Shown here in pieces: positions 1 through 11,140 of a stretch of DNA of 64,000 bases. The notes beneath the pieces were generated by a model, which was not told where the DNA came from, did no database searches, and saw only the letters and a list, made by a program, of their open reading frames with translations. The translations under genes and the position numbers were made by a program. Origin of the DNA: Riptortus pedestris. Taxonomy: Eukaryota > Arthropoda > Insecta > Hemiptera > Alydidae. The stretch lies in assembly GCA_019009955.1 (NCBI GenBank), contig CM032228.1:252097501-252161500 (forward strand), written 5' to 3'. Numbering within the stretch: the stretch's first letter is position 1; the number at the start of each line of letters is the position of its first letter.

Positions 1-199
1 CTGGGAGGAATTCATATGTAATTCTTTCTTTTGAAGAGTTATTTCTTGTAAAAAATTACTCTCTTTCTGCTACTAATTCCTCACGTGTTCCTTGCAATTG
101 ATGCCAAATTTGCCTGTTAGGTCTTGCATATGCTGCTTAAGGTTCAACCTCTCTCCAAAGGTAAATGCCCTGTAATAATATTACAGAACCAATCTAGTA

Positions 200-372
200 A
201 AAACTATTGATGGTTAAACGAATGTTGTTCGATGCATTTTTTCGTAACTCAAGTATTAAGCGAGTTATTCGTACTTTTGTTTTCAGTCTTCAGTAATCCC
301 CCTTTCTAACCAGCGGAGTTTTACATAGAAATAGAGAATATGTTGTGAGACCAAAAGTATGTTATAATACGT
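200..372 (+). mobile_element. HINE-like element, 3' part, left piece split by a mariner
   Basis: The stretch reading CTCAAGTATTAAGCGAGTTA and then AAATAGAGAATATGTTGTGAG matches the right arm of HINE-like copies near 55370-55450 and 6720-6760. It is cut at 372 by the mariner and resumes at 1299. Bases 1-199 show nothing recognisable. Confidence 0.6.
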
Positions 373-1298
373 GGGTGAATCAAATATAAACGAGACTTTT
401 TTTTTTTTAATTTATTTTAATTTTAAACGCAAAAAATAATCTAGCTTATTTTTCTACATAATTCCCTGACTTGGAAACACATTTTTCCCAACGGATAGGT
501 AGCTTTCCAATTCCTTCCATGTAGAAATATGCAGGTCGTGTCTGCAGCCAATTGCGCAATAGGCTTCAACCTCACCATCACTGTCGAATCTTTGGCCTCC
601 TAAAGCTTCCTTGAGAGGGCCAAACACATGAAAGTCACAGGGTGACAGGTCTGGACTGTAAGGAGGGTGTTCCAGTGTCTCCCACCCCAGTTGCTCCAAT
701 TTTTCCCTAGTCATGGCTGCTGTATGGGGGCGAGCATTGTCATGGAGAAGAACCACTTCTCTGATCGGTACGTCTCGTCTTTTGCGGCGATATGCAAGTC
801 GGACGTCACTGAAAATGTCGCAGTAGTAGGCTGCATTAATTATCCTGCGCTCATGCAAAAAATTGAGGTACAGCAAACCACGCTGGTCAAAAAAAACGGT
901 AGCCAAAACCTTGCTTGCTGACAATCGTGACTTGGCTTTCACTGGTCCAGGTTCTCCTTGTTTTCTCCACTCCATACTCGCTTGTTTAGACTCTGGGGTG
1001 TAGTGGTGCACCCAAGTTCTGGCTCGCGAAAGTGTCTTTTCCCCGAACTGTGCAGTCAATCTCCTCAAGATTTCGGCCGGTTTTACGCCTTCTGCGGCGA
1101 GATACTTAATTACGACACGTTGCGCAGTCGACGGGGGTACCTCTTCCTCCGACATTGTCACGGTGGACAACGAGACGATCGAGGTGGCGAGATCACGTGC
1201 TTCCCCTATCCTGACTAACCTACCCAACAACAAAAAAGGCGGGAACGTTCTCCCACCACTACTGTGCCCGAAAAGTCTCGTTTATATTTGATTCACCC
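373..1298 (-). mobile_element. internally deleted mariner element
   Basis: Perfect 28-bp terminal inverted repeats lie at 373-400 (starting GGGTGAATCAAATATAAACG) and 1271-1298. TA follows the right end; the left flank is GT, so one TA of the target duplication has probably mutated. At 926 bp the element is about 350 bp shorter than a usual mariner, which agrees with the deletion seen in its ORF. It sits inside a HINE-like 3' end (200-372 and 1299-1353). Confidence 0.9.
454..1233 (-). pseudogene. mariner transposase, internally deleted (259 aa)
   Basis: The ORF aligns in order with mariner transposases. An N-terminal helix-turn-helix part (about residues 35-72) runs straight into TWVHHYTPESKQ (about 73-85), then the catalytic core with HDNARPH and, 34 residues after that Asp, the last Asp in PDLSPCDFHVF. 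This is the D34D spacing of mariners. Family members are about 345 aa. The missing block is the second DNA-binding helix-turn-helix, the linker and the GDE(T/K)W motif that carries the first catalytic Asp. The reading frame is open but the enzyme should be inactive. The first Met may lie upstream of the true start; MSEEEVPPS about 26 residues in is a more typical beginning. It lies within matching terminal inverted repeats. Confidence 0.88.
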
Positions 1299-1353
1299 TA
1301 GTAGCAAGTGGAAAATCGGCTTAGTTTACGTAGCCCCTGCCTGGTGGGCCTTT
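1299..1353 (+). mobile_element. HINE-like 3' terminus, right piece after the mariner
   Basis: GGCTTAGTTTACGTAGCCCC and the degraded end CTGGTGGGCCTT match the family 3' end (subterminal repeat, stem-loop, GACGGACTT). It continues the 200-372 piece. Confidence 0.7.
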
Positions 1354-1673
1354 ACTTGTGTTGGATCAAGGCTTAATTTCACACAATCACATCAGATGGC
1401 AGATACCAGTAGCTATTAAAATAGAAAACGGAAGTTAATTATATGAAAATCAATAAAAGTCTTTAGAGAAATTCAAACGGGGCTACTTTGTGATTAGCAG
1501 AGATGTTGCTAATTGTAAATTGTTGATTGAACCCTGAGATTCCTCAATCATTATCCTCCCACCTGCCATGTTTATTCAATCACGTCTAATTTACATCAAT
1601 CATAGTGTAATCTATAATGATACAGGGGTCACCATAAGAGTAAGTTCTCCCAAAGGAATTCCATGCGTTAACT
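1354..1673. other. no gene recognised
   Basis: AT-rich single-copy-looking sequence with no ORF of note and no match to the repeat families in this window. Confidence 0.5.
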
Positions 1674-1845
1674 AAACAGATTTCCCAAGTCCGCTATGTG
1701 TTTGCATTTACCTCAAAAAGTAAAAGTGCAATGAGAACAATATTTGGTATTTGAGCTTGAAATAAAGTTCTTCATTATACGACGGCTTATTGTTAATATG
1801 ACATGAGTAGAAGCAAGGGTTTGAGGCTGAAGGAATAACTAAAAA
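1674..1845 (-). mobile_element. HINE-like long-form fragment
   Basis: Contains AACAATATTTGGTATTTGAG and the GACATGAGTAGAAG block seen in long forms (compare 60660-60760 and 34640-34740). It ends where the next HINE-like copy starts. Confidence 0.7.
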
Positions 1846-2489
1846 CGTCCGTCACGCAGGGGCTGCAGCAGATTTCCCACGTGAAGTTTTACTATAGAGA
1901 AATTTGCCTCATAATAACAACGGTTGTAGTAAGGAATCTATAAACCTATTCACGACGGACAAACAATTACGGAAACTGCAGAACTAGCTTTCGGCGGAAA
2001 CTCACGAATGTAACCGACATCAGCCGATCTCTTCTCGTCCGTTATCTGCACACACTTAATAAACATGCAAATATCTCCGTTAATATTCAAGATAGAGAAT
2101 AAATGTAAATAACCATATTTATAGAACATTTAATTTGCAATATGATTGGTTCTATACACGTTTTCGATCCGACGTATTGTAACGACAATATTTCGAATTC
2201 GAAAATTCCCCTCTCATAACTTCCCCTCCCACTGGTACGATTTCAGCCATTAATGAACTCGATCTTTCTATCTGTATAAAAAGAGTACATATCGAATTTG
2301 GTAAGGATCAAACAAAAATTACGACCTCTAGAGCGTTAAGAGACGATATATATATATATATATATATATAAATTTTGGACTCATTTCCGTCATCTCCTGG
2401 GGGTGATGGATGGACATTTGAAGACATTTATCGAAAATCGCGTCATGAGTACGACCTCGAGCTGATTTCCCTGAAGGGAAATCTGCTAA
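1846..2489 (-). mobile_element. HINE-like element, complete, hybrid right arm
   Basis: Starts with the inverted 3' end (GTCCGTCACGCAGG) and ends with the 5' palindrome (CCCTGAAGGG...CTGCTAA). A (TA)n core lies at 2347-2370. Its right arm joins two modules that are usually separate: the ATAACAAC...CTATTCACG block and the AACTAGCTTTCGGCGG...TAATAAACATGCAAAT block. Confidence 0.85.
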
Positions 2490-2841
2490 AAATCCATATC
2501 AATAATATTCAAGAGGAAGAACAAATCTATATAACAAATTTTATGTTATACTCGGGAGGGAGGGGGAGTGTTAATGAAAGCCGAACAAAAAAAATTAATA
2601 TATTTCGATTAACCATCAAAATAGTGGAAAAAACGTATATAAGAACATTTAAAGAGCATTTAAGTTGCAATTATATTTGATCTATACAGTTTTTCGAGTC
2701 GGCGTATAATAACTCGAATTTTTGAAATTCCCTCTCTAAACCCCTTCTCTCTATCCGATTTCAGCCACTAACTGTTTAAGTATCCAGTTTGGTAATGATC
2801 AAATAAAATTTATGGCCGCTAGAGCATTAGCAGACATAGAC

Positions 2842-2891
<50 letters not shown>

Positions 2892-2940
2892 TATATATAC
2901 TTATATATACTATTTCAGGCATAAATATATATATATATAT
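2490..2940 (-). mobile_element. diverged HINE-like relic with (TA)n
   Basis: Family blocks in order: the AATATTCAAGA-like start, the poorly kept GTCGGCGTATAATAAC, TCCGATTTCAGCC, GGCCGCTAGAGC, then a (TA)n tract from 2845. The 5' palindrome end is missing. Confidence 0.65.
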
Positions 2941-3560
2941 TATAATAAACTCAACCGCAAAAAAAAATCGGACACACTTAGATATAGTCTTATAATTTTG
3001 TTAAATACTTAATATATATGTATATTAATCTTTTTTAATTAAAATAATTTGGTTAATCTATAGGTTATTTTAAATAAAATCTGTCAAAAGTGAATAATTT
3101 TTATTGATTATTTACAAAAAAATACAAAAAAAAAAAAGAGATAAATTAACACATTTAAAAAAAAAAAGTATTCTTTCATTTTTATTACAGTGAATGGTAG
3201 ACCTTCGCTACCCCAAGCGTTTTCGGTAATGTAACGTAAGCTCCGGCCTTCCATCTAAGTTTGAAATGACCCATTATTCTGGACCGAAATAAAAATAAAA
3301 CATTAATTAAAAGAAAATGCTTGGTTAGTAATTAAAGATGTTTAAATGTGCGAAAAAACACTTACAGTTTTGAATAGATCAACTTCACGACAAATAAATC
3401 TAATCTGAGTTTTATCTAATTGTTATACTAATCCTGAAGGGAATAGTTCAATGGACTTAGACTCTAAAATTCTCTGTAATAACTAGAATACACAACGACA
3501 TTGCTGAAAATATTTAGCTTTTCATACGACAAATATGAAGTGTTTGTTTTCTGCGGTTGG
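2941..3560. other. no gene recognised; A/T homopolymers
   Basis: Poly-A and poly-T runs and AT-rich sequence. About 3180-3300 is less AT-rich and on the minus strand gives a short run of readable codons, but a stop interrupts it and no family could be assigned. Confidence 0.4.
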
Positions 3561-3561
<1 letters not shown>

Positions 3562-3626
<65 letters not shown>

Positions 3627-3692
3627 AATCGCGCCATGAATGCGACCTCAATAGCTCATTTTCCTCAAAGGAATCATGCTAAAAGTGAACAT
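3562..3692 (-). mobile_element. HINE-like fragment: core plus 5' end
   Basis: A (GT)n(TA)n core (about 3562-3624) is followed by CGCGCCATGAATGCGACCTC and a decayed 5' palindrome ending ATGCTAAAA. Confidence 0.7.
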
Positions 3693-4199
3693 TCCAAAGT
3701 AGTCATAATAATATAATATTTGGCTGTAATGTGATGAAAATGTATATATGTTGTATTAATTCAATCTTTATATTCAGCAGGAAAGATATATTTTATTTCA
3801 ACCTCGAGGGAAATTGCGTGGGAAATTACCTAAAAAGCGTCATTGTTCAACTTTATATTAAGAACTTCTGGACAAAATGAACTCTGGCTGTAGTCAAGGG
3901 TGACATCACACTCTTGGCCAAAAGATCTCTTGGAACAAAAGGGCTGGCTGCTATTTAGCAGTCTCTGCTAGCAATAATGCAAACAAATTGTGGTTAGCAA
4001 GGGGTGGGGGGTGTTGGGGGTGAAACAGTTTTTACCCCTATCTCAGCCCTTAACTCAAGGAGGGGGGTGTTTTACCCTCCCATCGCCCAGATAAGCCCCT
4101 CTTATCTCCCAGCTGGAGTAATTATGTCGCCGAGGTTACTATCTCTGCCGTCAGAGGGCCCAGGTGTTCCACGGCCTCAGTCATGAATCTTGTGTATTT
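3693..4199. other. no gene recognised; G- and C-rich tracts
   Basis: About 4000-4180 holds GGGGTGGGGGGTGTTGGGGG and several C-rich runs. The short ORF here has no recognisable domain. Confidence 0.4.
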
Positions 4200-4322
4200 G
4201 CAGATTTCCCTAGAGGGATCAGCGCACTCACGATACGATTTCCTAAAAATGTCCGCAAATGTCCAACGATCCTACCTAGGAGATACCGAAAAAAAGGCTG
4301 TTAAAAATTGTATATATATATC

Positions 4323-4353
<31 letters not shown>

Positions 4354-4376
4354 TATATATATGTGTGTATATATAA
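4200..4376 (+). mobile_element. HINE-like 5' half, interrupted in its (TA)n core
   Basis: GCAGATTTCCCTAGAGGGAT is the family 5' palindrome, followed by the ATGTCCAACGATCCTACC block and a (TA)n core. The Helitron at 4377 begins inside that core. Confidence 0.75.
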
Positions 4377-4905
4377 TAGCTGAGGTACCCGCTCGGGAAT
4401 TCATTTGAGGTTTAATGATGATGGTATTTTTTCGATTTACGATTAATGATGATTAATTTCGATTAATCGTTTGTGGCAAATACAATTGTCGGCTACCGTT
4501 TTAGTTTTAGTGTATGTCTCGTTTATACATTGTTCTTATACGGCAAAAGTGAATTAGCATGGTTACTTTAAATAACAAAATAAACAACTTTTGTTATGTG
4601 CATATTTGAAGAAAAACCAATAGGAAACGAAATATCGCTATTTTTAATTTCAGGCCTCCCATATAACCCTCACTCTTGTTCGTCTCAGAGGATATTAATA
4701 TAGCCTAAAGTCTAAGTTGGCTTAGTAGTAATATACATACCAAGTTTCATAAAATTCGGTTCAGCCGTTCATGCGTGGAAAGATAACAAACAAACATACA
4801 CGAAAGAAACAAAATGCAGTTATTGTGTCTATGAAATGTGAAACGAAAAAGTATCATGAAATTTCGAGAAAAATCCATGTACATACAGAGGTTACAATTA
4901 TATAT
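4377..4905 (-). mobile_element. Helitron, non-autonomous
   Basis: Reading the minus strand, it carries the ACGGCTGAACCGAATTTTAT repeat, the family body, and a decayed 3' end (GAGCGGGTACCTCAGCTA; the family end is hairpin plus CTAG). The 5' end is the TATATA-type start near 4900. It is a short member compared with 56488-57570. Confidence 0.7.
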
Positions 4906-4992
<87 letters not shown>

Positions 4993-5008
4993 TGTGTATG
5001 TATATATA
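4900..5008. repeat. compound microsatellite (TA)n(TG)n
   Basis: Tracts of TA then about 20 TG units. Probably the remaining half of the HINE-like core into which the Helitron inserted. Confidence 0.85.
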
Positions 5009-5895
5009 CCGTTTATTTATACACTGGTTATTTAATATTTAAGAATGTTTTTTGCATCATAAAGTCAGAAACTAAATTCCCCTTCATATAGTCATTTATT
5101 TCATCCCCAACATGTTATAGTTGGCTTGCTCAATAGATTTAAAATAATTGCTAAAATGTTTTTAGCTAATTATAGCATTAAAGACGAATGTATTATATAA
5201 TAAATTTCGTATATTATAAGGATTGCTTTTAATTTTTATTGATATCTAAATAATTCTAAGAAAAAGAGTTGTAACAGTCAAAATCCTTGGGGGACTATTT
5301 TATATTCTGACTTCATGGCTCAAGAAACATTGTTGAATATTTATATATATAAATTATTTTTCTTAATGCTATACAAAAAAAAACAAAATAACTTGTCTCT
5401 ATTATGTGTTATCAAAATGCAACAAAGAAAAAAATATATACCTAACCCCCAGCTAGCGCAACACATTTGAAATTTCGAAATTTCACTAAAATCACAGGAT
5501 TTTACAATTTTTTTTAAAGTACCCAAACAGCTAGATATTGAACTGCTATAGTGAAAATCATTTATATTAGAGTTATAAAAACACAATGGGTTATTGAAAA
5601 TATATATTTCTTTTAATTTTAGGGAGCGCAAATGCCTTCAATATAGTTAATTGATGTTCGAGTGCTAACCGGCTGGAGTGCAGTGCAGCATCTAATTTTT
5701 TAAACCAACTACCCATGTGCTTATTAGAAATATAATGTTGATAGAACAATTACCTGTAGGTAAAAAATAAATAGGCAATTTACATTTTCCAAATGAGTTT
5801 ATTAATTACAAAATGTATCGTGAAATACAAATTGTAAATTCCCAGACTTCAACATTTTATTGTGCTTCTCTTAGAATAGCCATTTAAATATTTGT
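5009..5895. other. no gene recognised
   Basis: AT-rich. A 96-aa minus-strand ORF (5341-5631) is low-complexity, with no recognised domain and no other support. It lies near the pseudogene at 5900-6545 and could be its decayed continuation, but I cannot show this. Confidence 0.35.
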
Positions 5896-5899
5896 AAGT

Positions 5900-6545
5900 T
5901 TGAAATCATGTTTGCTGGAAAAACTTGGCATTGAAGCTCTTGAAATCAGCGTCGTTCCTATGAAAACCATCTCTCTTCTTGGCACCAACGAGTTAGAAGA
6001 TGCTTCAGTTACCAATTTCACACAGCGAGTCATGTGAAACTAATGAAATGTTAGACGACATAGCCTGATTTTTTGTTCCTTTCCGTTGCAGTCTTTTGGT
6101 AATTTTTTTTCGACCCCTTGTCTAAATTTCCTATTTTTCCTTGTCCAAGATTTCATTGGAAATACATCTAAACTTAAGTTCAAGCACCGGAGTTTTTTTT
6201 ATCTTTTTCACATTGACATGAAATTTGATAAAGGTCACTCACAGATCTCCGGGACCTTTTTGCAGTTGCAGGAGTATTCTATTTACATTTACATGCAGAT
6301 ACATCAAAGAGTGATAAAGCCTTTTGCTTGAATTCCTCAATTTTTTGTTTGTATTTTTCTTTTTCCTTGTCACGCTTAAAGGACTTCATTAGATTCCGGT
6401 AGCTAATGCGGTATGAATTTATCAATTGCACAATTCTGTAGGGCGTCACTGTTGGTATTGATGCTTTGTCAAAGAGGGCTTTTACTTTTGGAGCGACAAT
6501 ATTAGATAATTGAGATAAACAAACAGGTTTGTTACTTTCTAATGG
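5900..6545 (-). pseudogene. degraded repeat-associated ORF with a CKC motif
   Basis: The minus strand has a readable frame from about 6540 that includes KPVCLSQLSNIVAPKV, ALFDKASIPTVTPYRIVQLI, a lysine-rich coiled-coil-like stretch (KRDKEKEKYKQKIEEFKQKA) and LSLFDVSACKCK. A stop and frameshift follow, then KKVPEIC in another frame, a TKRLQRK-like stretch, and LVGAKKRDGFHR...DFKSFNAKFF. The order resembles a multicopy, poorly characterised arthropod protein family with FDI(A/S)ACKC and KVP motifs, often found in repeats. That resemblance is from memory and the function is unknown. Several stops and frameshifts make it a pseudogene. The plus-strand ORF over 6086-6331 is a shadow. Confidence 0.5.
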
Positions 6546-6614
6546 TAGAAGGTACTGTACGTGGAAACAGCTCCTAAGGAAATTTAAAAATAGAAAAGGA
6601 ATTTTTAAGAGAAA

Positions 6615-6815
6615 ATACGAAATATTGGATTCAAGAGACCTTTATTATGGGAACTACATGCAATTTCGTTGGGATATTACGTCATCAATTAAGATCACGC
6701 CCTTTCCACTTGTCGGTTTTTAAATAGAAATAGAGAATATATTGTGAGATTAAGTCATTAGCGTGTTATCCCGGCACGTGGGAAATCTGCTTAGTTTACG
6801 CAGCACAAGTGAGAT
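6615..6815 (+). mobile_element. HINE-like 3' end, GACGTCATC-type module
   Basis: AAGAGACCTTTATTATGGGA, TTACGTCATCAATTAAGATC, AAATAGAGAATATATTGTGA and then AAATCTGCTTAGTTTACGCA follow in family order. The terminal GACGGACTT is lost. Confidence 0.75.
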
Positions 6816-7074
6816 GAACGGTATCTGAATATTCTGGATAGGTTCTGAAGGCTTAAGGGAATCTTGTCAAAACAACCTTTCAAGATTTTTTATTGTTAGT
6901 TGTTAAGAGTAAAATTATTTCTAATTAGTGATATTGTTAGAATCTAATGTAGACCATGGGATTGCTGTACATGTGAGCTATCTCTAATGGCAGTTCACAT
7001 GCTTTAAACCTGAATTGATGAGCCATTATCTATCGTTCCATTACATTTTCGATTAAAAATATTTAAACATAAAA
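6816..7074. other. no gene recognised
   Basis: No ORF and no repeat match seen. Confidence 0.4.
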
Positions 7075-7394
7075 GACAAATATCTCGGCTAATATTTGCG
7101 ACAGAGAAACAGTAGCGGTAGAACAATATTTAAAGAAAATTAAATTTTAAATAAGATTGGTTGAATAGTTTTTCGGAATATTCTCTGTAAGTAACGGAGA
7201 TATTTTGAATTTTCGCCCCCACCTCTATCCCCCTATGTTTTAGCAGTTTTCCCTTAAGGCAAGTCAGCTCTGGAGATTATACACATGACATGATTGTCCA
7301 GCTGTTGCAAATTGTTGCCTGATCGTTACCAAACTCCATCTAGTTCGTTATCGGATGAAATCGGACCGGAGCAAGGGCGGGGTTTAGCAGGGGG
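7075..7394. mobile_element. two abutting HINE-like fragments in opposite orientation
   Basis: 7075-7235 carries the minus-oriented AACGGAGATATTTTGAATTT block. 7237-7394 starts with a plus-oriented palindrome (TTTCCCTTAAGGCAA) and runs through GATCGTTACCAAACTC to the next element. Confidence 0.65.
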
Positions 7395-7395
7395 A

Positions 7396-7935
7396 ATTTA
7401 GAAAAGTCCGTCACGCAGGGGCTGCGTAAACTAAGCAGATTTCCCACGTGAAGTTTTACAATAGAGAAATTTCACGAGAGTCGGACAGTTAAGGAAACGG
7501 GCGAACTAGCTTTTTGCAGAAAATTCACCCGTCCGTTAGCCGCCCAGATTTAATAAAAATGCAAATATCTCGGTTAATTTTTGAGATAGAGAATAAATGT
7601 ATATAACAATATTTATAGTAAATTTAATTTGCAATAAGAATTAAGTCTGTACAATTTTTCGATCCGACGTATAGTAACGGAGATATTTTGAATTTTCGAA
7701 AATCCTCCCCTCTAAACCCCCCTCCCCTGGTCCATCATTTTGGACGGACCTCATTTTCGTCATCTCCTGGGTAGGATCGATGGACATTTGAAGAAATGTT
7801 TCGAAAATACTATAAATATTGTTTTATACATTATTCTCTATCTTGAATATTAACCGAGATATTTGCATTTTTATTAAATGTGGTCCGATAACGGACGAGT
7901 GAGTTTCCCGCCAAAAGCTCGTTCGGCCGTAACTC
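7396..7935 (-). mobile_element. fold-back chimera of HINE-like sequence
   Basis: 7396-7806 is a minus copy with no (TA)n core (it runs GGTCCATCATTTTGGACGG). It then joins a plus-oriented arm, 7807-7925, with TCTTGAATATTAACCGAGAT and CCCGCCAAAAGCTCGTTCGG. The arm 7500-7640 and the arm 7807-7925 are therefore inverted repeats. Confidence 0.75.
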
Positions 7936-8069
7936 CTCGGCACTCGTATGGAGGTTTCTCTATATATATATATATACTCGTATATGGTGTTGTTATTGTT
8001 TCATGGAGTTTTGGTCCATGTTGGTGAAAAAAAAAAAAAAAAAATTAGTTTATTCCAATATTTCATCCA

Positions 8070-8072
8070 CAA

Positions 8073-8138
<66 letters not shown>

Positions 8139-8275
8139 GAACGGGCCACATTTTCGTTATCTCCGAAAGTTGATTCATCTCAAATATGATCGATGAACAT
8201 TTGACGATTATTTTTCGAAAAACGTGTATAAGTACAACCTCAATTGCTGATTTCCCTTAAGGCGCACTAGCAGTT
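8070..8275 (-). mobile_element. HINE-like core and 5' end
   Basis: A (TA)n core at 8079-8132, then TTTTGAACGGGCCACATTTT, TCGATGAACATTTGACG and the palindrome TTTCCCTTAAGGCGCA. Confidence 0.75.
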
Positions 8276-8890
8276 GAAGAATGAAGACTTCTTAAAGGAA
8301 AAAGAAAGTCGTTTTCCCCCGAATGGCGTTACTCTTCAGACTGAAGCACAGTGTTCATGAGACCTCCATATTTAATACTGACAAAATGAGCAGATGTTTT
8401 ACAAGTCTAATCTGGAGAGTGTCAATTTGTTAAAATTATATTTGGGGGCTCCTTCCCCCCCCCCCTCGGAGTCAAAGTGAACGACAAATTAGCATAGCTT
8501 TATAAGCCTGCTCGGGGGGAGAAAAATAAATCAGAAAATAAAGGGGAGGGGCAGAAATAAAGGCCTTGCTGTACTTATACTAGTAATTAGGTGTATTATC
8601 TTTTATAAATGCCCCATCCCCGCCCCCCTTTAAATAATAATGCTCCGTATATATTATACTAAGATTATAAATAAATATATGGGTGCTCAGGTTAAACAAT
8701 GTCAGTCAAGGGGTTGGCCGCCATCTCAACTGGCAAGCCTACAATCTCAAGTTCGATATTCATCTTGAGAATAGGGATTTGTCTAAAGTAATTAACTAAC
8801 AATTGTAACTCAAATAAAGTTACAATCCACATTATTTATATGCTGTATTTCCATCTAAATTGACTAATAGCACACATTATATATTATAAA
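8276..8890. other. no gene recognised
   Basis: Mixed C-rich and G-rich runs (about 8440-8550). About 8625-8675 resembles the AT-rich tandem unit at 10562-11140. Confidence 0.4.
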
Positions 8891-9744
8891 CTAGCTGTAC
8901 CCTGCACGTGTTGCTACGCTACCAACTAAACTAAAAGTTTCTCTAAATATCAAATTAAACATCTTTTGTCATGTGCAGGTTCGCCAAAATACAGTAAAAA
9001 AACAATAGGAAACGAAATTTTTCATTTCATACTTCCCTGACAACCCCCAATACTGTTCGTTCCTAATAATGTTAATATAGCTTATAGTATGAAAATAGGG
9101 AGTTTGGTTGATTTCGATTTAGTATTTCATGTATACCTCATTTATACTTCGTTATACGCCCTTTATTGCCTATAACAAAAGTTACTTTAAAAGACAAAAC
9201 ATACAACTTTTGTTATATGCATGTATGCCGAAAAATGAATAGATTATGAAATATCGCGATTTTATATTTCACACCTCGCTTATAACCCCCGCTCCTGATT
9301 ATGCCTCGAAATTTTAAAATAGTTTATAATAAGGGAGGTGTTTATACCAAATCACATACGGAGTTTCGTTTAGTTCGGTAGACTTTATGTGCCATAAAAA
9401 ATTGTTGACTCCCACTATTGTTTTTAGCGTATAACTCATTTATACTCGGCATACGACAAAAAGGTTATATAACAAAAGTTACTTTAAATAAAAAATAAAC
9501 AATTTTGTTATGTGCATATTTGGCGAAAAACCAATAAGAGACCAAATATCACTATTTTAAATTTCAGACCTCTCTTATAACCCCCACCCCTGTCCGTCTC
9601 AGAGAATACTAATATAGCCAGAAACCTAACCTATTTTAGTGAGGTAATATAACATTGCCAAGTTTCTCATAAAAAATTCCGATCCAGCCCATTCAGCCAT
9701 ATACGAATTCTATAAATGGCACATAAACACACAAACATTCATTT
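8891..9744 (-). mobile_element. Helitron, non-autonomous
   Basis: The plus strand begins CTAGCTGTACCCTGCACG, the reverse of the CTAG 3' terminus. Two to three internal copies of the roughly 280-bp ACAAAAGTTACTTTAAA...GAAATATCG unit follow. The 5' end (CACACAAACATTCATTTT) stops at the next HINE-like element, without the TATATA start. Confidence 0.75.
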
Positions 9745-10558
9745 TAAGCACAGATTTCCCTTGAGGGAAATCATCTATTGACGGTCGTCGTACTCATGAC
9801 GCGAGAGTTTTGAAAAATTTCCTCAAATGATCCCATCGATCCTACCCAAGGAGAAGATGACGAACCATGAGGTCCGTTCAAAATTATATATATATAATCT
9901 ATATATAAATATATATATTAAAAAAAAATAAATAATATATATATAATTTGCTATTGATATATATATATCATATAATATATATATATATAAATATATATAT
10001 ATAATATATATATATATTTGTCTGGTTAACGTCTCTAGCGGTCGCAATTTTTGTTTGATCGTTACAAACTTACCATATTTAAGCGTTTATTTTACGTAAA
10101 CAAATGAGATGATACAAGTTCGTTTATTCGGCAGGAAATCGGACCAGGTGGGAGGGGGGGTTTAGAGGGGGGGGATTTTTGAAAATTCAAAATATCTCCG
10201 TTATTATGCGTCACGGTATTGAAAAATTGTTATGAGAATCAATCTATATTTGTAAATTAAACTTTTACTATAAAAAAATATTCGTTCTATAACATTTTAT
10301 TCATTATCTTGAATATTAACCGAGATATTTTGCATTTGTATTGTGTGCGTGGTCTAAAATGGAACCCCGCCATGTTCCGGACGTCTCTGCCGAGATGCCT
10401 CTGGTGGCCGTTTCCAGAACTATTTCGTTCTCGTCCCTTCGTGAATAGGTTTAGAGAGATCCCTTCCAACTACAGGCTGATATTAGGCGGATTTCCTTCT
10501 ATTGTAAAACTTCACGTGGGAAATCTGCTTAGTTTACGCAGCCCCTGCGTGACGGACT
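9745..10558 (+). mobile_element. HINE-like element, complete, short form
   Basis: 5' palindrome CAGATTTCCCTTGAGGGAAA, a long (TA)n-rich core (9888-10018), TCTCTAGCGGTCGCAA beside the core, the short right module (about 10370-10480, GGTGGCCGTTTCC), GGGAAATCTGCTTAGTTTAC, the stem-loop ACGCAGCCCCTGCGT and the end GACGGACTT. Confidence 0.9.
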
Positions 10559-10561
10559 TTT

Positions 10562-11140
10562 TATATATAAGCTATAAATAGATTAATAATATACTTAAGT
10601 ATTATATTAAGGTTATAAATAAATAGAATTATAATGCTTATTATTTATTAAGCTTAAATTGCAAATAAATTGAATAATAATGTTAATTATACATTATACT
10701 AAGATTATAAATAAATAGAATTATAGTTCTCATTATTAATTATGCTGTATATATTATACGGAGATGATAAATAAATTGAATTATAATGCTTATAATATAT
10801 TATACAAAATTTCCAAATAAATAGAATTATAGTGCTATGTATATATTATGCGGATATTATAAATAAGTTGAATTATAATGCTCATGTAATTTTATAATAA
10901 ATTTACAAATAAATAGATTTAATAGTACTCATTATTATAATAATAATGATATGTATATATCATACTATGATTATAAATGAATATAATTAAAGTCCACTCT
11001 ATTTATTATTCTGAACTTCTAAATAAATAGAATTGTAATACACATTATTAAATAATGGTTAACTTCAAAATAAATAGACTAATAATGATATGTATATATT
11101 ATACTAAGATTATAAATAAATAGAATTAAAATAATGCTGA
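10562..11140. repeat. degenerate AT-rich tandem repeat
   Basis: Many degenerate copies of an ATTATACTAAGATTATAAAT / AAATAGAATTATAATGCTCA unit, about 60-110 bp apart. No coding potential. Confidence 0.7.

Noticed and set aside
3501..3716. ORFs reading IYIYIY or YIYIYI at many places (for example 7948, 14254, 17774, 28000, 61526)
   Set aside because: They are translations of (TA)n microsatellites in HINE-like cores and have no other coding support.
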